Of a stretch of 64,000 nt of DNA, positions 43,408 to 53,200 are shown piece after piece (position 1 is the first letter of the stretch; each line of letters starts with the position of its first letter). Source of the stretch: UBA7239 sp035430165 (lineage in GTDB: Bacteria > Pseudomonadota > Gammaproteobacteria > Pseudomonadales > UBA7239); the NCBI GenBank assembly GCA_035430165.1, contig DAOMGE010000011.1:1-64000 (forward strand). The letters run 5' to 3'. The position numbers and the translations under genes were made by a program. A model generated the notes under the pieces. It made no database searches. It saw only the letters and a program-made list of their open reading frames with translations, and was not told the DNA's origin.

Positions 43408-44277
43408 TTACTGGCTGATCAGCTTGTCGCCACGCTCGAATTTCCAGGTGCGGATTATTTCAAGTTGGTCAACATTCTTTCGCAGCTCCGGCGGAAACGG
43501 CGGGAATGGCGCAGCAAAACGCACAATGCGATTCACCGCCTCATCCAGAACCGGATAGCCCGAGGATTGCAGGATATCGACATGCTGCACCCTGCCATCT
43601 GGCAACAAGGACACCAGCACACGCAATTCACCGTACAGTTTTTTCTGGCGCGCTTCTTCCGGATAATGTGCGTTACCAATCAGCTCAATTTTTTCCTGCC
43701 ATAAATTCAGGTATTCGGCTTCGACACTTGTTCGGGCGGCAACAGAAGTCAGTGTCTTGATCCGCGGCCGCTTGGCATACTGCTGGCGCTCTTGCGCCAA
43801 TCGTGCCTGCAAGCTCGCTATTTCGTTGTTAACCGGCGAATCTTGTTCGTCTTCTCCTTCCTGTACTTCTTCTTCCGGTTGATCGTCTTTTTTGTCCTGC
43901 ACGGTGCTCTCGGCAAGAGGAGCGGTTGTTGTTACATGCTGCTTGTCCGGATGATTGTCGGCAACAGTTTTTTGTTTGTGTTGGTCTGTATTGACATCAC
44001 GAATCACGGTATCTGCAAAATCAGCGCGCCGATCCGTTGTCAGTTCCGCTTTCTCGTCAAGCGTACCGCTCGCTTCCTGATTATGTTGCGCGAGATAATC
44101 TGCCTGCTCCGGCGCTGTGCTTTCCGCATGCTGTGCCAGTGTCACTTCCAGCGTAGGCTGGTTGTGCTTGCCGTTGTACACAGAAAAACTTACGCCGAGA
44201 ATAATAACTGCATGTACAACAATGGCGATGAAGCCCGTAAAACTGAGTCGCTCCCGGCTACTGACGACACTGTCCAC
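43408..44277 (-). CDS. tonB: Energy transducer TonB
   Basis: A 289-residue periplasm-spanning protein. A single N-terminal membrane anchor (about residues 13-34) is followed by a long Gln/Glu/Asp-rich stalk with an acidic block QPEEEVQEGEDEQD, and a C-terminal TonB domain with YPEEARQKKLYGELRVLVSLLPDG and VNRIVRFAAPFPPFPPELR. The start is GTG at 44277, two bases downstream of gshB. It lies beside the Pil-Chp system, as tonB3 of P. aeruginosa does; that gene has been linked with twitching motility. Confidence 0.9.
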   Translation of the reverse strand: MDSVVSSRERLSFTGFIAIVVHAVIILGVSFSVYNGKHNQPTLEVTLAQHAESTAPEQADYLAQHNQEASGTLDEKAELTTDRRADFADTVIRDVNTDQHKQKTVADNHPDKQHVTTTAPLAESTVQDKKDDQPEEEVQEGEDEQDSPVNNEIASLQARLAQERQQYAKRPRIKTLTSVAARTSVEAEYLNLWQEKIELIGNAHYPEEARQKKLYGELRVLVSLLPDGRVQHVDILQSSGYPVLDEAVNRIVRFAAPFPPFPPELRKNVDQLEIIRTWKFERGDKLISQ

Positions 44278-44279
44278 GC

Positions 44280-45260
44280 TCAGTGCTTCCTCGCTGACGC
44301 TGCCAGCTTTTCACGCAACACCTGTACAAATTGCGCCGCAATGTCCTGGCCGGTTGCTGCCTCTATTTCGCGCAGACATGTCGGGCTGGTGACATTGATT
44401 TCTGTCAGGTAGTTGCCGATCACATCAAGTCCGACAAAATACAAACCGCGCCTGCGCAATTCCGGTGCGACTTGCGCAGCAATCCAGCGATCCCGATCCG
44501 TCAGCGGACGCACTTCGCCGCTGCCGCCTGCCGCGAGGTTGCCGCGGTTTTCACCCTGCATCGGGATGCGGGCCAGGCAGTGGGATACCGGTTCGCCATC
44601 AATCATCAGGATGCGCTTGTCGCCCTCACGGATTTCCGGCAGGAATTTCTGCGCCATGATCGGGTGCAAGCCATGACCGGTCAGTGTCTCGATAATCACG
44701 CCTATATTGTCATCGCCCGGCTTGACCCGGAACACCGAACGGCCACCCATACCATCCAGCGGCTTCAGTACCACGTCACCGTGGGTACGCTGGAAGTCGC
44801 GCAACGCGCCAGCATCACTGCTGACAAGCAATTCCGGCGAGCACTGCGGGAAGTGGGCGGCAAACAGCTTCTCGTTGCTATCGCGCAAGCTGGCTGGCCG
44901 GTTGGCTACCAGCACGCCGGCCGCCTCGGCCTGCTCCAGCATGTATGTGGCGTATATGTAGTCCATATCGAAAGGCGGGTCCTTGCGCATCAGGATCACA
45001 TCCATGTCTGACAGCGGCTGCTCAACCACGCTACCCAACTCAAACCAGCGAGCCGGATCATGGAACACCTGCAACGGACGCATCAGGCCACGCGCCTCAC
45101 CACCGCGCAACAGCAGCTGCGGCAGCTCAAGATAGAACAGTGCAAATCCGGCATCCTGCGCAGCCCACAGCATGGCCAGCGTGGTGTCCTTCTTGTACGC
45201 GATGCGATCGATAGGATCCATTACCACGGCCAGCCGGGGTCTGGATTGGATACTTGTCAT
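44280..45260 (-). CDS. gshB: Glutathione synthetase
   Basis: A 326-residue ATP-grasp enzyme joining gamma-glutamylcysteine and glycine. VVMDPIDRIAYKKDTTLAML, LMRKDPPFDMDYIYATYMLE, KPLDGMGGRSVFRV and NVTSPTCLREIE are family hallmarks. It is divergent from pilG, as in Pseudomonas. Confidence 0.96.
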   Translation of the reverse strand: MTSIQSRPRLAVVMDPIDRIAYKKDTTLAMLWAAQDAGFALFYLELPQLLLRGGEARGLMRPLQVFHDPARWFELGSVVEQPLSDMDVILMRKDPPFDMDYIYATYMLEQAEAAGVLVANRPASLRDSNEKLFAAHFPQCSPELLVSSDAGALRDFQRTHGDVVLKPLDGMGGRSVFRVKPGDDNIGVIIETLTGHGLHPIMAQKFLPEIREGDKRILMIDGEPVSHCLARIPMQGENRGNLAAGGSGEVRPLTDRDRWIAAQVAPELRRRGLYFVGLDVIGNYLTEINVTSPTCLREIEAATGQDIAAQFVQVLREKLAASARKH

Positions 45261-45609
45261 GGGATCTGCCTGTCAGCATTTTGGCGCTGTTGCCAGCGCG
45301 GGGTGATTTCTATATAAAGAACGTTACGGTACCAGATGAGCATTTGACACAAACCGCTCGGTAACTTACGGACAAGTAAAAGCCAAAGCAAGAGCGAGTG
45401 CACAGTTTTGAAACGGGAATTCTCCCATATTTCGGGCTGTTATGGATTACTCCTGAAAACTGTGTTAAAAGTGGGCAAGGCTGGAAAAGCCGTGGGCTTG
45501 AATAATATTCGGGACATCCGGAGCGAAAACAGACCACAGGGCGTACGTTGAGCGGACGCAGCCTGAGGGGCATCTGTCGGCGCAAAGCATAACGAGGTGG
45601 AAGTGACGC
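45261..45609. other. Divergent gshB/pilG intergenic region
   Basis: 349 non-coding bases that must hold the promoters for gshB (minus) and the pil-chp operon (plus). TTGACA at about 45347 is a perfect -35 hexamer, but no good -10 lies at the right spacing. CACAGTTTT (45401-45409) and AAAACTGTG (45456-45464) form a 9-bp inverted repeat with a 46-base spacer. GAGGTGGAAG before 45610 is the pilG ribosome-binding site. Confidence 0.5.
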
Positions 45610-46011
45610 ATGGCTGTAAATTTCGAAGATCTTAAAATCATGATTATCGACGACAGTAAGACGATTCGCCGGACGGCGGAAACGCTACTGGAGAAGGCTG
45701 GCTGCAAGGTCATTACCGCCATTGACGGTTTCGACGCGCTGGCAAAAATCGCTGACACACGTCCCGATCTCATCTTTGTCGACATCATGATGCCGCGCCT
45801 TGACGGTTACCAGACCTGCGCACTGATCAAGAACAATAGCGAGTTCAAGAGCACCCCGGTCATCATGCTGTCGTCCAAGGACGGCCTGTTTGACAAGGCC
45901 AAGGGCCGTATCGTGGGTTCGGATCAATACCTGACCAAGCCTTTTAGCAAGAGCGAACTGATTGCTGCCATTGAGCAGCATACGCATGTTCGCGCCCCTG
46001 CAGGTGACTGA
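45610..46011 (+). CDS. pilG: Twitching motility response regulator PilG
   Basis: A 133-residue stand-alone receiver domain. The acidic pair IIDDSK (13-18), phosphorylation site Asp58 in FVDIMMPRLDG and the lysine in LTKPF are all present. PilG is a CheY-like output of the Pil-Chp system that promotes pilus extension and cAMP production in P. aeruginosa. It is the first gene of the pilGHIJK-chpABC run. Confidence 0.95.
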   Translation: MAVNFEDLKIMIIDDSKTIRRTAETLLEKAGCKVITAIDGFDALAKIADTRPDLIFVDIMMPRLDGYQTCALIKNNSEFKSTPVIMLSSKDGLFDKAKGRIVGSDQYLTKPFSKSELIAAIEQHTHVRAPAGD

Positions 46012-46078
46012 TACCTGACGCGTCCATCTATTGTCCGCGCTTTGAAACCGATGGTTTTTTGAATTATTGAGGAAGAAC

Positions 46079-46456
46079 ATGGCTTGCGTATTGATCGTTG
46101 ATGATTCGCCGACCGAAACCTACAAAATGGAAACCGCGTTGAAAAAGAACGGGTTTGATGTATTGAAGGCCGATAACGGTGTCGACGGGGTGGCCACCGC
46201 CAAGAAACACATCCCGGATCTGGTGCTGATGGATGTCGTTATGCCCGGTCTGAACGGATTCCAGGCAACCCGCCAGTTGACCATGGCCAAGGAAACATCG
46301 CATATCCCGGTCATCATCATTACCACCAAGGATCAGCAAACCGACAAGCTGTGGGGCAAGCGCCAGGGTGCAAAAGGCTATCTGGTGAAACCCGTCGATG
46401 AGAAGAAACTTGTCGATTCAATACGACAGGTCATGCAAGGCGCCATTCTCTTTTAA
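46079..46456 (+). CDS. pilH: Twitching motility response regulator PilH
   Basis: A 125-residue receiver domain. LIVDDSPTE near the start, Asp52 in LMDVVMPGLNG and the lysine in YLVKPVDE show an intact phosphorylation site. PilH is the second CheY-like protein of the Pil-Chp system, opposing or draining PilG signalling. GGAAG precedes the ATG at 46079. Confidence 0.95.
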   Translation: MACVLIVDDSPTETYKMETALKKNGFDVLKADNGVDGVATAKKHIPDLVLMDVVMPGLNGFQATRQLTMAKETSHIPVIIITTKDQQTDKLWGKRQGAKGYLVKPVDEKKLVDSIRQVMQGAILF

Positions 46457-46480
46457 AGACGCTACGGAGCCGGCTGGATC

Positions 46481-47029
46481 ATGACGGACAAGAATCAGGC
46501 ATTTCAGACACTACTGGAGGTCACGGCTAGCGCCAGACTGACTGCCAAGGGTTTGCCGGCGCAGCTTGATATCAAGCCCCACTGGAGCGGCATCGGCTTT
46601 GTGCTGTTCGGCCGCCGCTTTGTCGCACCAATGGGCGAAATTACCGAAATGCTGGAAATCCCCCATTTCACCCATTTGCCCGGTGTGCAAGGCTGGATCA
46701 AGGGACTGGCCAACGTGCGTGGCAGGCTGTTACCCCTGACAGATCTGGCGGCATTTCTGGGCGGCAGGCTTGAAGCGCCACGGCGCAACCGCCGTGTGCT
46801 GGTTATAGAGAATGGTGAGACATATAGCGGACTGATGGTCGATGGCGTTCTGGGTATGCAGCATTTCCCCGTCGACAGTTACGTCCCCGAAATGCTCGGT
46901 GTCGAGTACGAGGCAATGGTGCCCTACTTGCAGGGCAGTTTTCGTGAAGAGAATGGTCGCGACTGGATTGTGTTCAGTCCGTTGGCGATTATTCAGGACG
47001 AGAGATTTTTCCAGGCGGCTGTCGCTTGA
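46481..47029 (+). CDS. pilI: CheW-like adaptor PilI
   Basis: A 182-residue CheW-domain protein that couples the receptor PilJ to the kinase ChpA. LPGVQGWIKGLANVRGRLLPLTDLAAFLG and VLVIENGETYSGLMVDGVLGM are the CheW core. It starts 24 bases after pilH. Confidence 0.93.
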   Translation: MTDKNQAFQTLLEVTASARLTAKGLPAQLDIKPHWSGIGFVLFGRRFVAPMGEITEMLEIPHFTHLPGVQGWIKGLANVRGRLLPLTDLAAFLGGRLEAPRRNRRVLVIENGETYSGLMVDGVLGMQHFPVDSYVPEMLGVEYEAMVPYLQGSFREENGRDWIVFSPLAIIQDERFFQAAVA

Positions 47030-47161
47030 TGTTGTGTGCCGGGTGGTCTGTTGTGCGGCGCATGTGACAAGTAAGCAGATGTCAGGAAGATAAAGGCGAT
47101 TGACCAGGTTTCTGGGTATTTTGGATCAAACAAACAGGGCTTTTGAGGGTTGGAGTTCGGT

Positions 47162-49252
47162 ATGAGCAAACAGACAAACACGATCGCAGGCCTGCGGTCA
47201 AATCCGATACTGGCGTTCCTTATAGGATTGCTGGTTGTAGCGCTGGTATTTGTGGCCGTCGCCGTGGTGAAAATCCAGATGACAAACACCCAGATCCAGC
47301 ACTTCCTCAAGCAGACGGAGGATTTGCGATCTGCTGATTATCGACTGGTCGGCTCCCTGCGCCAGGCTGTAGCCGGCAACGAGCTCAGCTTCGAAGACGC
47401 CAAGGAAACTTTCGTCGACATGGCCCAGATATGGGACGAGCTGAACGGACCGACAAACAAGGCCGTTGCCTCTTCCTTGACCAGCCAGATAGCCAGCGTG
47501 AGCGAAATCTGGGATCAGCGCATCAAGGTGAATGCGGCCACCATCTACGAGAACAAGGACACCATCCTGCTGGTCAACGATGTGGCAACGCGTCTGGGCC
47601 AGACCATCCCGGAAATACAGCAGCAGTACGATGACATTGTGTCTGCCATGATCGAGGCGGGCGCACCAGCTGACCAGATTGAACATGCTCGCTCACAATC
47701 CTGGCGTGCTGAGCGGCTTGGTCGCAACATTGACAAGATTGCAGCCGGTAGCGCCGAAGCCGGTGAAGCCGCAGACCAGTTCAACACCGACGCTGCCATG
47801 TTTGGCAAAGTATTACAGGGGATGCGCGAAGGGGATCACGCCCTGAATATTTCCCGCGTGACCAATGCGGCGGCAGTCCAGGCCCTCAATGACGTTGCCG
47901 GCCTGTTCAAGTTTGTCAGTGAATCTTCCGACAAAATCGCCAAAAACAAGGAAAGCCTGACTCGCGCCAGACAGGCAGCAGACAACCTGCTGGAACAGGA
48001 TTCCGGCGCACTGCTCCAGGAGCTGGCGAACCTGAACGAAACAGCCGGCAACCTGCCTGAGATAAAGAAATGGAACTTTGTATTCTTCGCTTCGGCCGGT
48101 ATCGCCGTATTTGTAATGATTGCTATCGCCATCATCCTGATTCGTGGTGGCAGCCGTCGCCTTGGCTTGCAGGAAGAAGAGAATGAGCGCAACCAGACTG
48201 CCATCATGCGCTTGCTGGACGAGCTTGCCGACCTCGCTGACGGTGACCTGACTGCCACCGCTACCGTAACTGAAGACTTCACAGGTGCGATCGCTGACTC
48301 CATCAACTTCACTATCGACCAGCTGCGCGTACTGGTATCGCGAATCAACGACACGGCAGTTCGCGTATCGTCTGCTGCGCAGGAAACCCAGGGCACTGCA
48401 CTGCACCTTGCCGAAGCTTCTGATCACCAGGCACAGGAAATCGCCGGCGCCTCTGCCGCCGTAAACGAAATGGCGGTGACGATCGACCAGGTATCTGCCA
48501 ACGCTGCCGAATCAGCGGCGGTAGCGGAAAGATCGGTATCGATCGCGAACAAGGGTGCCGAGGTGGTACAGAACACTATCCAGGGCATGGATAACATCCG
48601 TGAACAGATCCAGGAAACCTCGAAACGTATCAAGCGTCTTGGTGAATCGTCACAGGAAATCGGGGACATCGTATCGTTGATCAACGACATCGCCGACCAG
48701 ACCAACATCCTCGCTCTTAACGCTGCAATCCAGGCCTCTATGGCCGGTGACGCAGGCCGAGGCTTCGCGGTGGTAGCGGACGAGGTACAACGCCTCGCTG
48801 AACGCTCTTCTGCGGCAACGAAACAGATTGAAGCGCTGGTAAAAACCATCCAGACGGATACCAACGAAGCGGTAGCCTCCATGGAACAAACCACGGCCGA
48901 GGTAGTACGCGGAGCCCGTCTGGCACAAGACGCCGGTGTGGCACTGGAAGAAATCGAGAACGTATCGACCACACTCGCCGAGCTGATCCAGAACATCTCG
49001 AATGCGGCACGACAACAGGCTTCATCTGCGGGTCACATTTCCAATACGATGAACGTCATCCAGGAAATCACTTCGCAAACGTCAGCCGGTACCAACGCTA
49101 CTGCACGCGCTATCGGCCACCTGGCTGAAATGGCCGTCGACCTGCGTGATTCGGTACAGGGCTTCAAACTGCCAGAAGAAGCCAGCAGCTATGCTGATGG
49201 CGCCGGCATGCCCCTGATGGGTGCCGAGGACGAACGGCTATCGCTGGATTGA
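47162..49252 (+). CDS. pilJ: Methyl-accepting chemotaxis protein PilJ
   Basis: A 696-residue receptor. Membrane helices at about 15-37 and 303-329 flank a mainly helical periplasmic region containing PilJ-type repeats. After a HAMP-like linker comes the cytoplasmic signalling hairpin, with the tip NDIADQTNILALNAAIQAS at about 515. The tip has AAIQASMAGDAGRGF rather than the usual AAIEAARAGE, as in P. aeruginosa PilJ from memory. It senses the pilus or pilin state and feeds ChpA. ATG at 47162 was chosen. Confidence 0.95.
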   Translation: MSKQTNTIAGLRSNPILAFLIGLLVVALVFVAVAVVKIQMTNTQIQHFLKQTEDLRSADYRLVGSLRQAVAGNELSFEDAKETFVDMAQIWDELNGPTNKAVASSLTSQIASVSEIWDQRIKVNAATIYENKDTILLVNDVATRLGQTIPEIQQQYDDIVSAMIEAGAPADQIEHARSQSWRAERLGRNIDKIAAGSAEAGEAADQFNTDAAMFGKVLQGMREGDHALNISRVTNAAAVQALNDVAGLFKFVSESSDKIAKNKESLTRARQAADNLLEQDSGALLQELANLNETAGNLPEIKKWNFVFFASAGIAVFVMIAIAIILIRGGSRRLGLQEEENERNQTAIMRLLDELADLADGDLTATATVTEDFTGAIADSINFTIDQLRVLVSRINDTAVRVSSAAQETQGTALHLAEASDHQAQEIAGASAAVNEMAVTIDQVSANAAESAAVAERSVSIANKGAEVVQNTIQGMDNIREQIQETSKRIKRLGESSQEIGDIVSLINDIADQTNILALNAAIQASMAGDAGRGFAVVADEVQRLAERSSAATKQIEALVKTIQTDTNEAVASMEQTTAEVVRGARLAQDAGVALEEIENVSTTLAELIQNISNAARQQASSAGHISNTMNVIQEITSQTSAGTNATARAIGHLAEMAVDLRDSVQGFKLPEEASSYADGAGMPLMGAEDERLSLD

Positions 49253-49311
49253 GCACAGTGGTCGAAACGCCAGTTGACGCGCAATGACCCCTGCAGCCTA
49301 TCGATGCCACC

Positions 49312-50226
49312 ATGGTGACGACTATCAAAACACCCTCCGCGCCACCTGACGCTCCCCGTCAGGGAGCGCGCAGTGGCGGCTGGTCGATCCAGGCACTGCC
49401 CGACCTGAGCGAAGAAGATTTCACCCAGTGGCGCCGCTTGCTGGAAGAACGCACCGGCATCCATCTGGTTCCGCAACAAAAAGCTTTCCTTCAATCCCAA
49501 CTGACGATCCGCACCCGCGAACTGGGTAATATCAGTTTTGCGCAGTATTACCAGAGCCTTCATGAAGGCCTGCGCAGCGTTGTCGAGTGGTCAACACTGG
49601 TCGACCGTCTTGTAGTCAAGGAAACCAGTTTTTTTCGCCACCAGCCCTCTTTTGATTTCATCCGTAATTATGTCAATGGACGCATCGCCAACGGCAGTAT
49701 CGGCGAGTCATTTGATGTATGGAGTGTCGGATGCTCCACTGGCGAAGAACCGTACACACTGGCCATGCTCATTAACGAATGCTTTGCCGCCGCCTCGCTC
49801 AACAGCTATTGGGGCATCACTGGCATGGATATATCGATGCCCGCATTGAGCTATGCAAAACAAGGCATTTATTCACGCCGCAAACTGGACATGATCCCGG
49901 CAGAATTGCGCAGCCGTTATTTCACCGATTACGACCAGCTGCGCAGCCAGATTGCACCCGCCATGCGCGAACGTGTTTGTTTCACATCAGGTAACGTCAT
50001 CGAGCTGAAAAAAATGCCGATGGTAAAAATGGACATCATTTCCTGTAACAACATGCTGATCTATTTTCGTCGCTGGCGGCGGCGCAAGATATTGAACAGC
50101 CTGGCGGAACGCCTGAAAAAAGGCGGCATCCTGATTATCGGTCTCGGTGAAATCGTAGACTGGGAACACCCGCTACTGGAACCCGTAGCAAATGATAGTG
50201 TGCAGGCCTATGTCTGCACTCGATAA
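49312..50226 (+). CDS. pilK: CheR-like protein methyltransferase PilK
   Basis: A 304-residue SAM-dependent glutamate methyltransferase expected to adapt PilJ. FTQWRRLLEERTGIHLVPQQ starts the CheR N-domain, and VWSVGCSTGEEPYTLAML is the SAM-binding loop. CNNMLIYF follows near the end, where CheR proteins usually have CRNVLIYF. The ATG at 49312 follows pilJ by 59 bases. Confidence 0.92.
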   Translation: MVTTIKTPSAPPDAPRQGARSGGWSIQALPDLSEEDFTQWRRLLEERTGIHLVPQQKAFLQSQLTIRTRELGNISFAQYYQSLHEGLRSVVEWSTLVDRLVVKETSFFRHQPSFDFIRNYVNGRIANGSIGESFDVWSVGCSTGEEPYTLAMLINECFAAASLNSYWGITGMDISMPALSYAKQGIYSRRKLDMIPAELRSRYFTDYDQLRSQIAPAMRERVCFTSGNVIELKKMPMVKMDIISCNNMLIYFRRWRRRKILNSLAERLKKGGILIIGLGEIVDWEHPLLEPVANDSVQAYVCTR

Positions 50227-50290
50227 ACAATGATTGATCTTGCAGCTTTGACGAAAAGCACTGCGTGTATTGCAGTAACAGGAGCAGGCC

Positions 50291-53200
50291 ATGGCCGATA
50301 AACGAAATTTTACCGCACTTGACTGGGTGGCCGGTGAGATTGGCGAAACACTGAAGCAGGCCAGCGAAGCGCTGGAAGCCTATGTGACCAACACGGAAGA
50401 TGCCACACGTATACGCTTTTGCCTCAATCATGTGCATCAGGTTTACAACATTCTGCAAATGGTCGAACTGCACGGCGGCGCCCTGCTTGCTGAAGAAATG
50501 GAAAAACTTGCTCGCTCGCTGATCGACAAGACCGTAGTCAGTACAGGCGATGCACATGAAGTGTTGATGCGCGCGATTCTCCAGCTCCCGGTTTATCTTG
50601 ACCGGGTTAAAGCCTCCCGCTGCGATGATCCGGCCTCCCTGATGTCGCTGCTGAATGATTTGCGTGCGGTTCGCGGCGAACATCTTTTTACTGAAACTCA
50701 GCTTTTCGGCCCCGACATGCGTGCTGCGCACAATATTGTCGGCCCGCGTGTGCGCTTTGATGAAGAAAAGTTCCAGGAAATCATCAAGAAGCTCGTCCAC
50801 ATGTACGAAGCCGTCATGGTCAGCGTCATGCGCGATCGCGAGCTGGATGACAACCTGGAAGCGCTCAAGAAAATTTTCCAGAACTTCCGGAAAATCTGTC
50901 AGGGCACAGCCCGTGCGCCACTGTGGGATGTCTGCCTTGCCATCATCGAAGGCATAGAAAACGACAGCATTCCCGGCAGTGTTGCCATCAACAACCTGTT
51001 ACGCAATGTGGACAGGGAAATTCGTCACATGATGGACACCGGCGCAAGCTCGCTCGACGAGTTTGCACCTGACGAACTGATCAAGAACTTGCTGTATTAC
51101 ATTGCGCGGAGCCAGGCCACCTCGCCACAGATCAGCGCGATACGCGAAGCGTACAAGCTGGATCGCGCATTGCCCGGCATGCAGGCTGGTGACGACGATA
51201 TGACGCTCGGCGCACCGGATCCGGAGGCGATGCGCTCCGTTGTCGTCGCGTTGACAGAAGAATTCAGCCGCGCCAAGGATATTTTTGACAGCTACGTCAA
51301 CGGCCATGAAAGTGACAACAGCACACTGAACACGGCGATTGCCATTTTCAAACAGACGGGCGATACCTTGGCCGTATTGGGCCTGGGTGATATGCGTAAA
51401 AAAATCGAGCACATGATTGCCGATTTGCATGCACAGGTTGAATCCGGCGTATTGGCATCCGGCGACTCCCTTATGGAGTCAGCTGCAAAGCTGATTGAAA
51501 TCGAAACCAGCCTCAACGAAAAATACAACAGCGACACACAGCAGCAGGATGATGGCTCACCGCGCAGCATGGATCACGCCATGATGTCTGCGCAGGAAAC
51601 GGTGTTGCTGGAATGCCACAACGGTATTGAACAGGCGAAGGATGCCATCGTCGAATACATGGGGTCGCAGTGGGACAATGTCCATCTGGCCGTGCTGCCC
51701 GAGTTGTTGCAATCTGTGCGCGGTGGGCTCGAGATTGTCGGGCAGCGCCGCGCCGCACGCGTGCTGGGTGCCTGCGGTCGCTACATCAAGGAGCAATTGA
51801 TTGACGGCCGCGTCAAACCGGATTTCACCTCGATGGACACACTGGCCGATGTTATCGCCAGCGTTGAATATTATCTGGAATGCCTTGATGAGGATGTCAT
51901 TGAAGACCAGGACAATACGCTCGCCGTTGCCGAAACCAGTGTGGCCTCGCTCGGCTATGCCGTTGCCGTACATCACCGTGTAAAAACCGATTATCTGGAT
52001 GCAGAACCTGAACTTGAAAATCTCGATTCGATTGTGCCGGTGCTGGATCAGGAGCCGGAAGTTTATCTCGAAGCACATCCCGAATTACTGGAAACCAACG
52101 ACGAAGTCCCTGTTGCCGTCGTGGAAACAGCCACTCACGAAGATGGCCCTCTGCTAAGCGATGAAGAACTGGCGGCGTGGGAAAATGCGCCTGTCGTACC
52201 ACTCGATCTTGCAGGACACGAAGCCACAACACTCACAGGCATAGCAGCGGACTTGCCGGAAGACGTTTCCGCTACCGCACATGAAGAACCACCCGTTCTG
52301 GAAGCGCACCCTGTCGCAATAGACACTGCCGCCACCGTTATCACCACCGCTGTTGTAGCCACAGCGCCAGCCGCGGTGTTGGCCGTAGACGCGACCGAAG
52401 AAATCAAACCCGAGTTTGTCGACGCCGAGCTCCACATCGAGGATCTCGACGATGAAATTGCAGAGATCTTTGTCGAGGAAGCACAAGAAGTTCTCGAAAC
52501 CATTCTCGAGTTTTATCCGCAGTGGCGCGCCAATCACGATGACAAAACCTCACTCACCGAATTTCGTCGCGGTTTCCACACCCTGAAGGGCAGTGGGCGC
52601 ATGGTGAAAGCACTGGATATCGGCGAACTGGCATGGTCTGTAGAAAACATGCTGAACCGCATCATCGACGGCACCATCGAGCCAAGTGAAAATGTCTGCG
52701 TGGTTATCGACAAGGTCATCGAAAAAATTCCTTCCATGATCGCGGCCTTTACGAATCGCAAGGTCGATCCGCAACCTGCATTGACGCAACGCCTGCGGGA
52801 TGCTGCCACGTCGCTATCTGCCGGCGGGCCAATGTTGCCGCTTGACGCGCCGGGACAACAAACCGCCCAAGAAGTTGAGATACCTGTACTTGAACCGGCC
52901 GCTATGGATGTTACAGATGTCGCGGCGCCTGTCGATGCGTTTGCCGGCGAAGTGCCGGAAGACATGACAGAGGAATTCGACACAACCCTGTGGGAAATTT
53001 TTGCCAGCGAAGCAGAAACGCATCTCGAAGTGGCTGATGCGTGGATTGCCCATGCGCGTGAACGTTCACCGTTGCCAGTTGAAACCACGGACCTGCTGCA
53101 ACGCGCCCTGCACACACTGAAGGGCAGCGCGCATATGGCAGAAGTCACGCCAATCGCTGAACTTGCCACGCCGTTTGAAAAATTTGTCAAGGAGTTGCGC

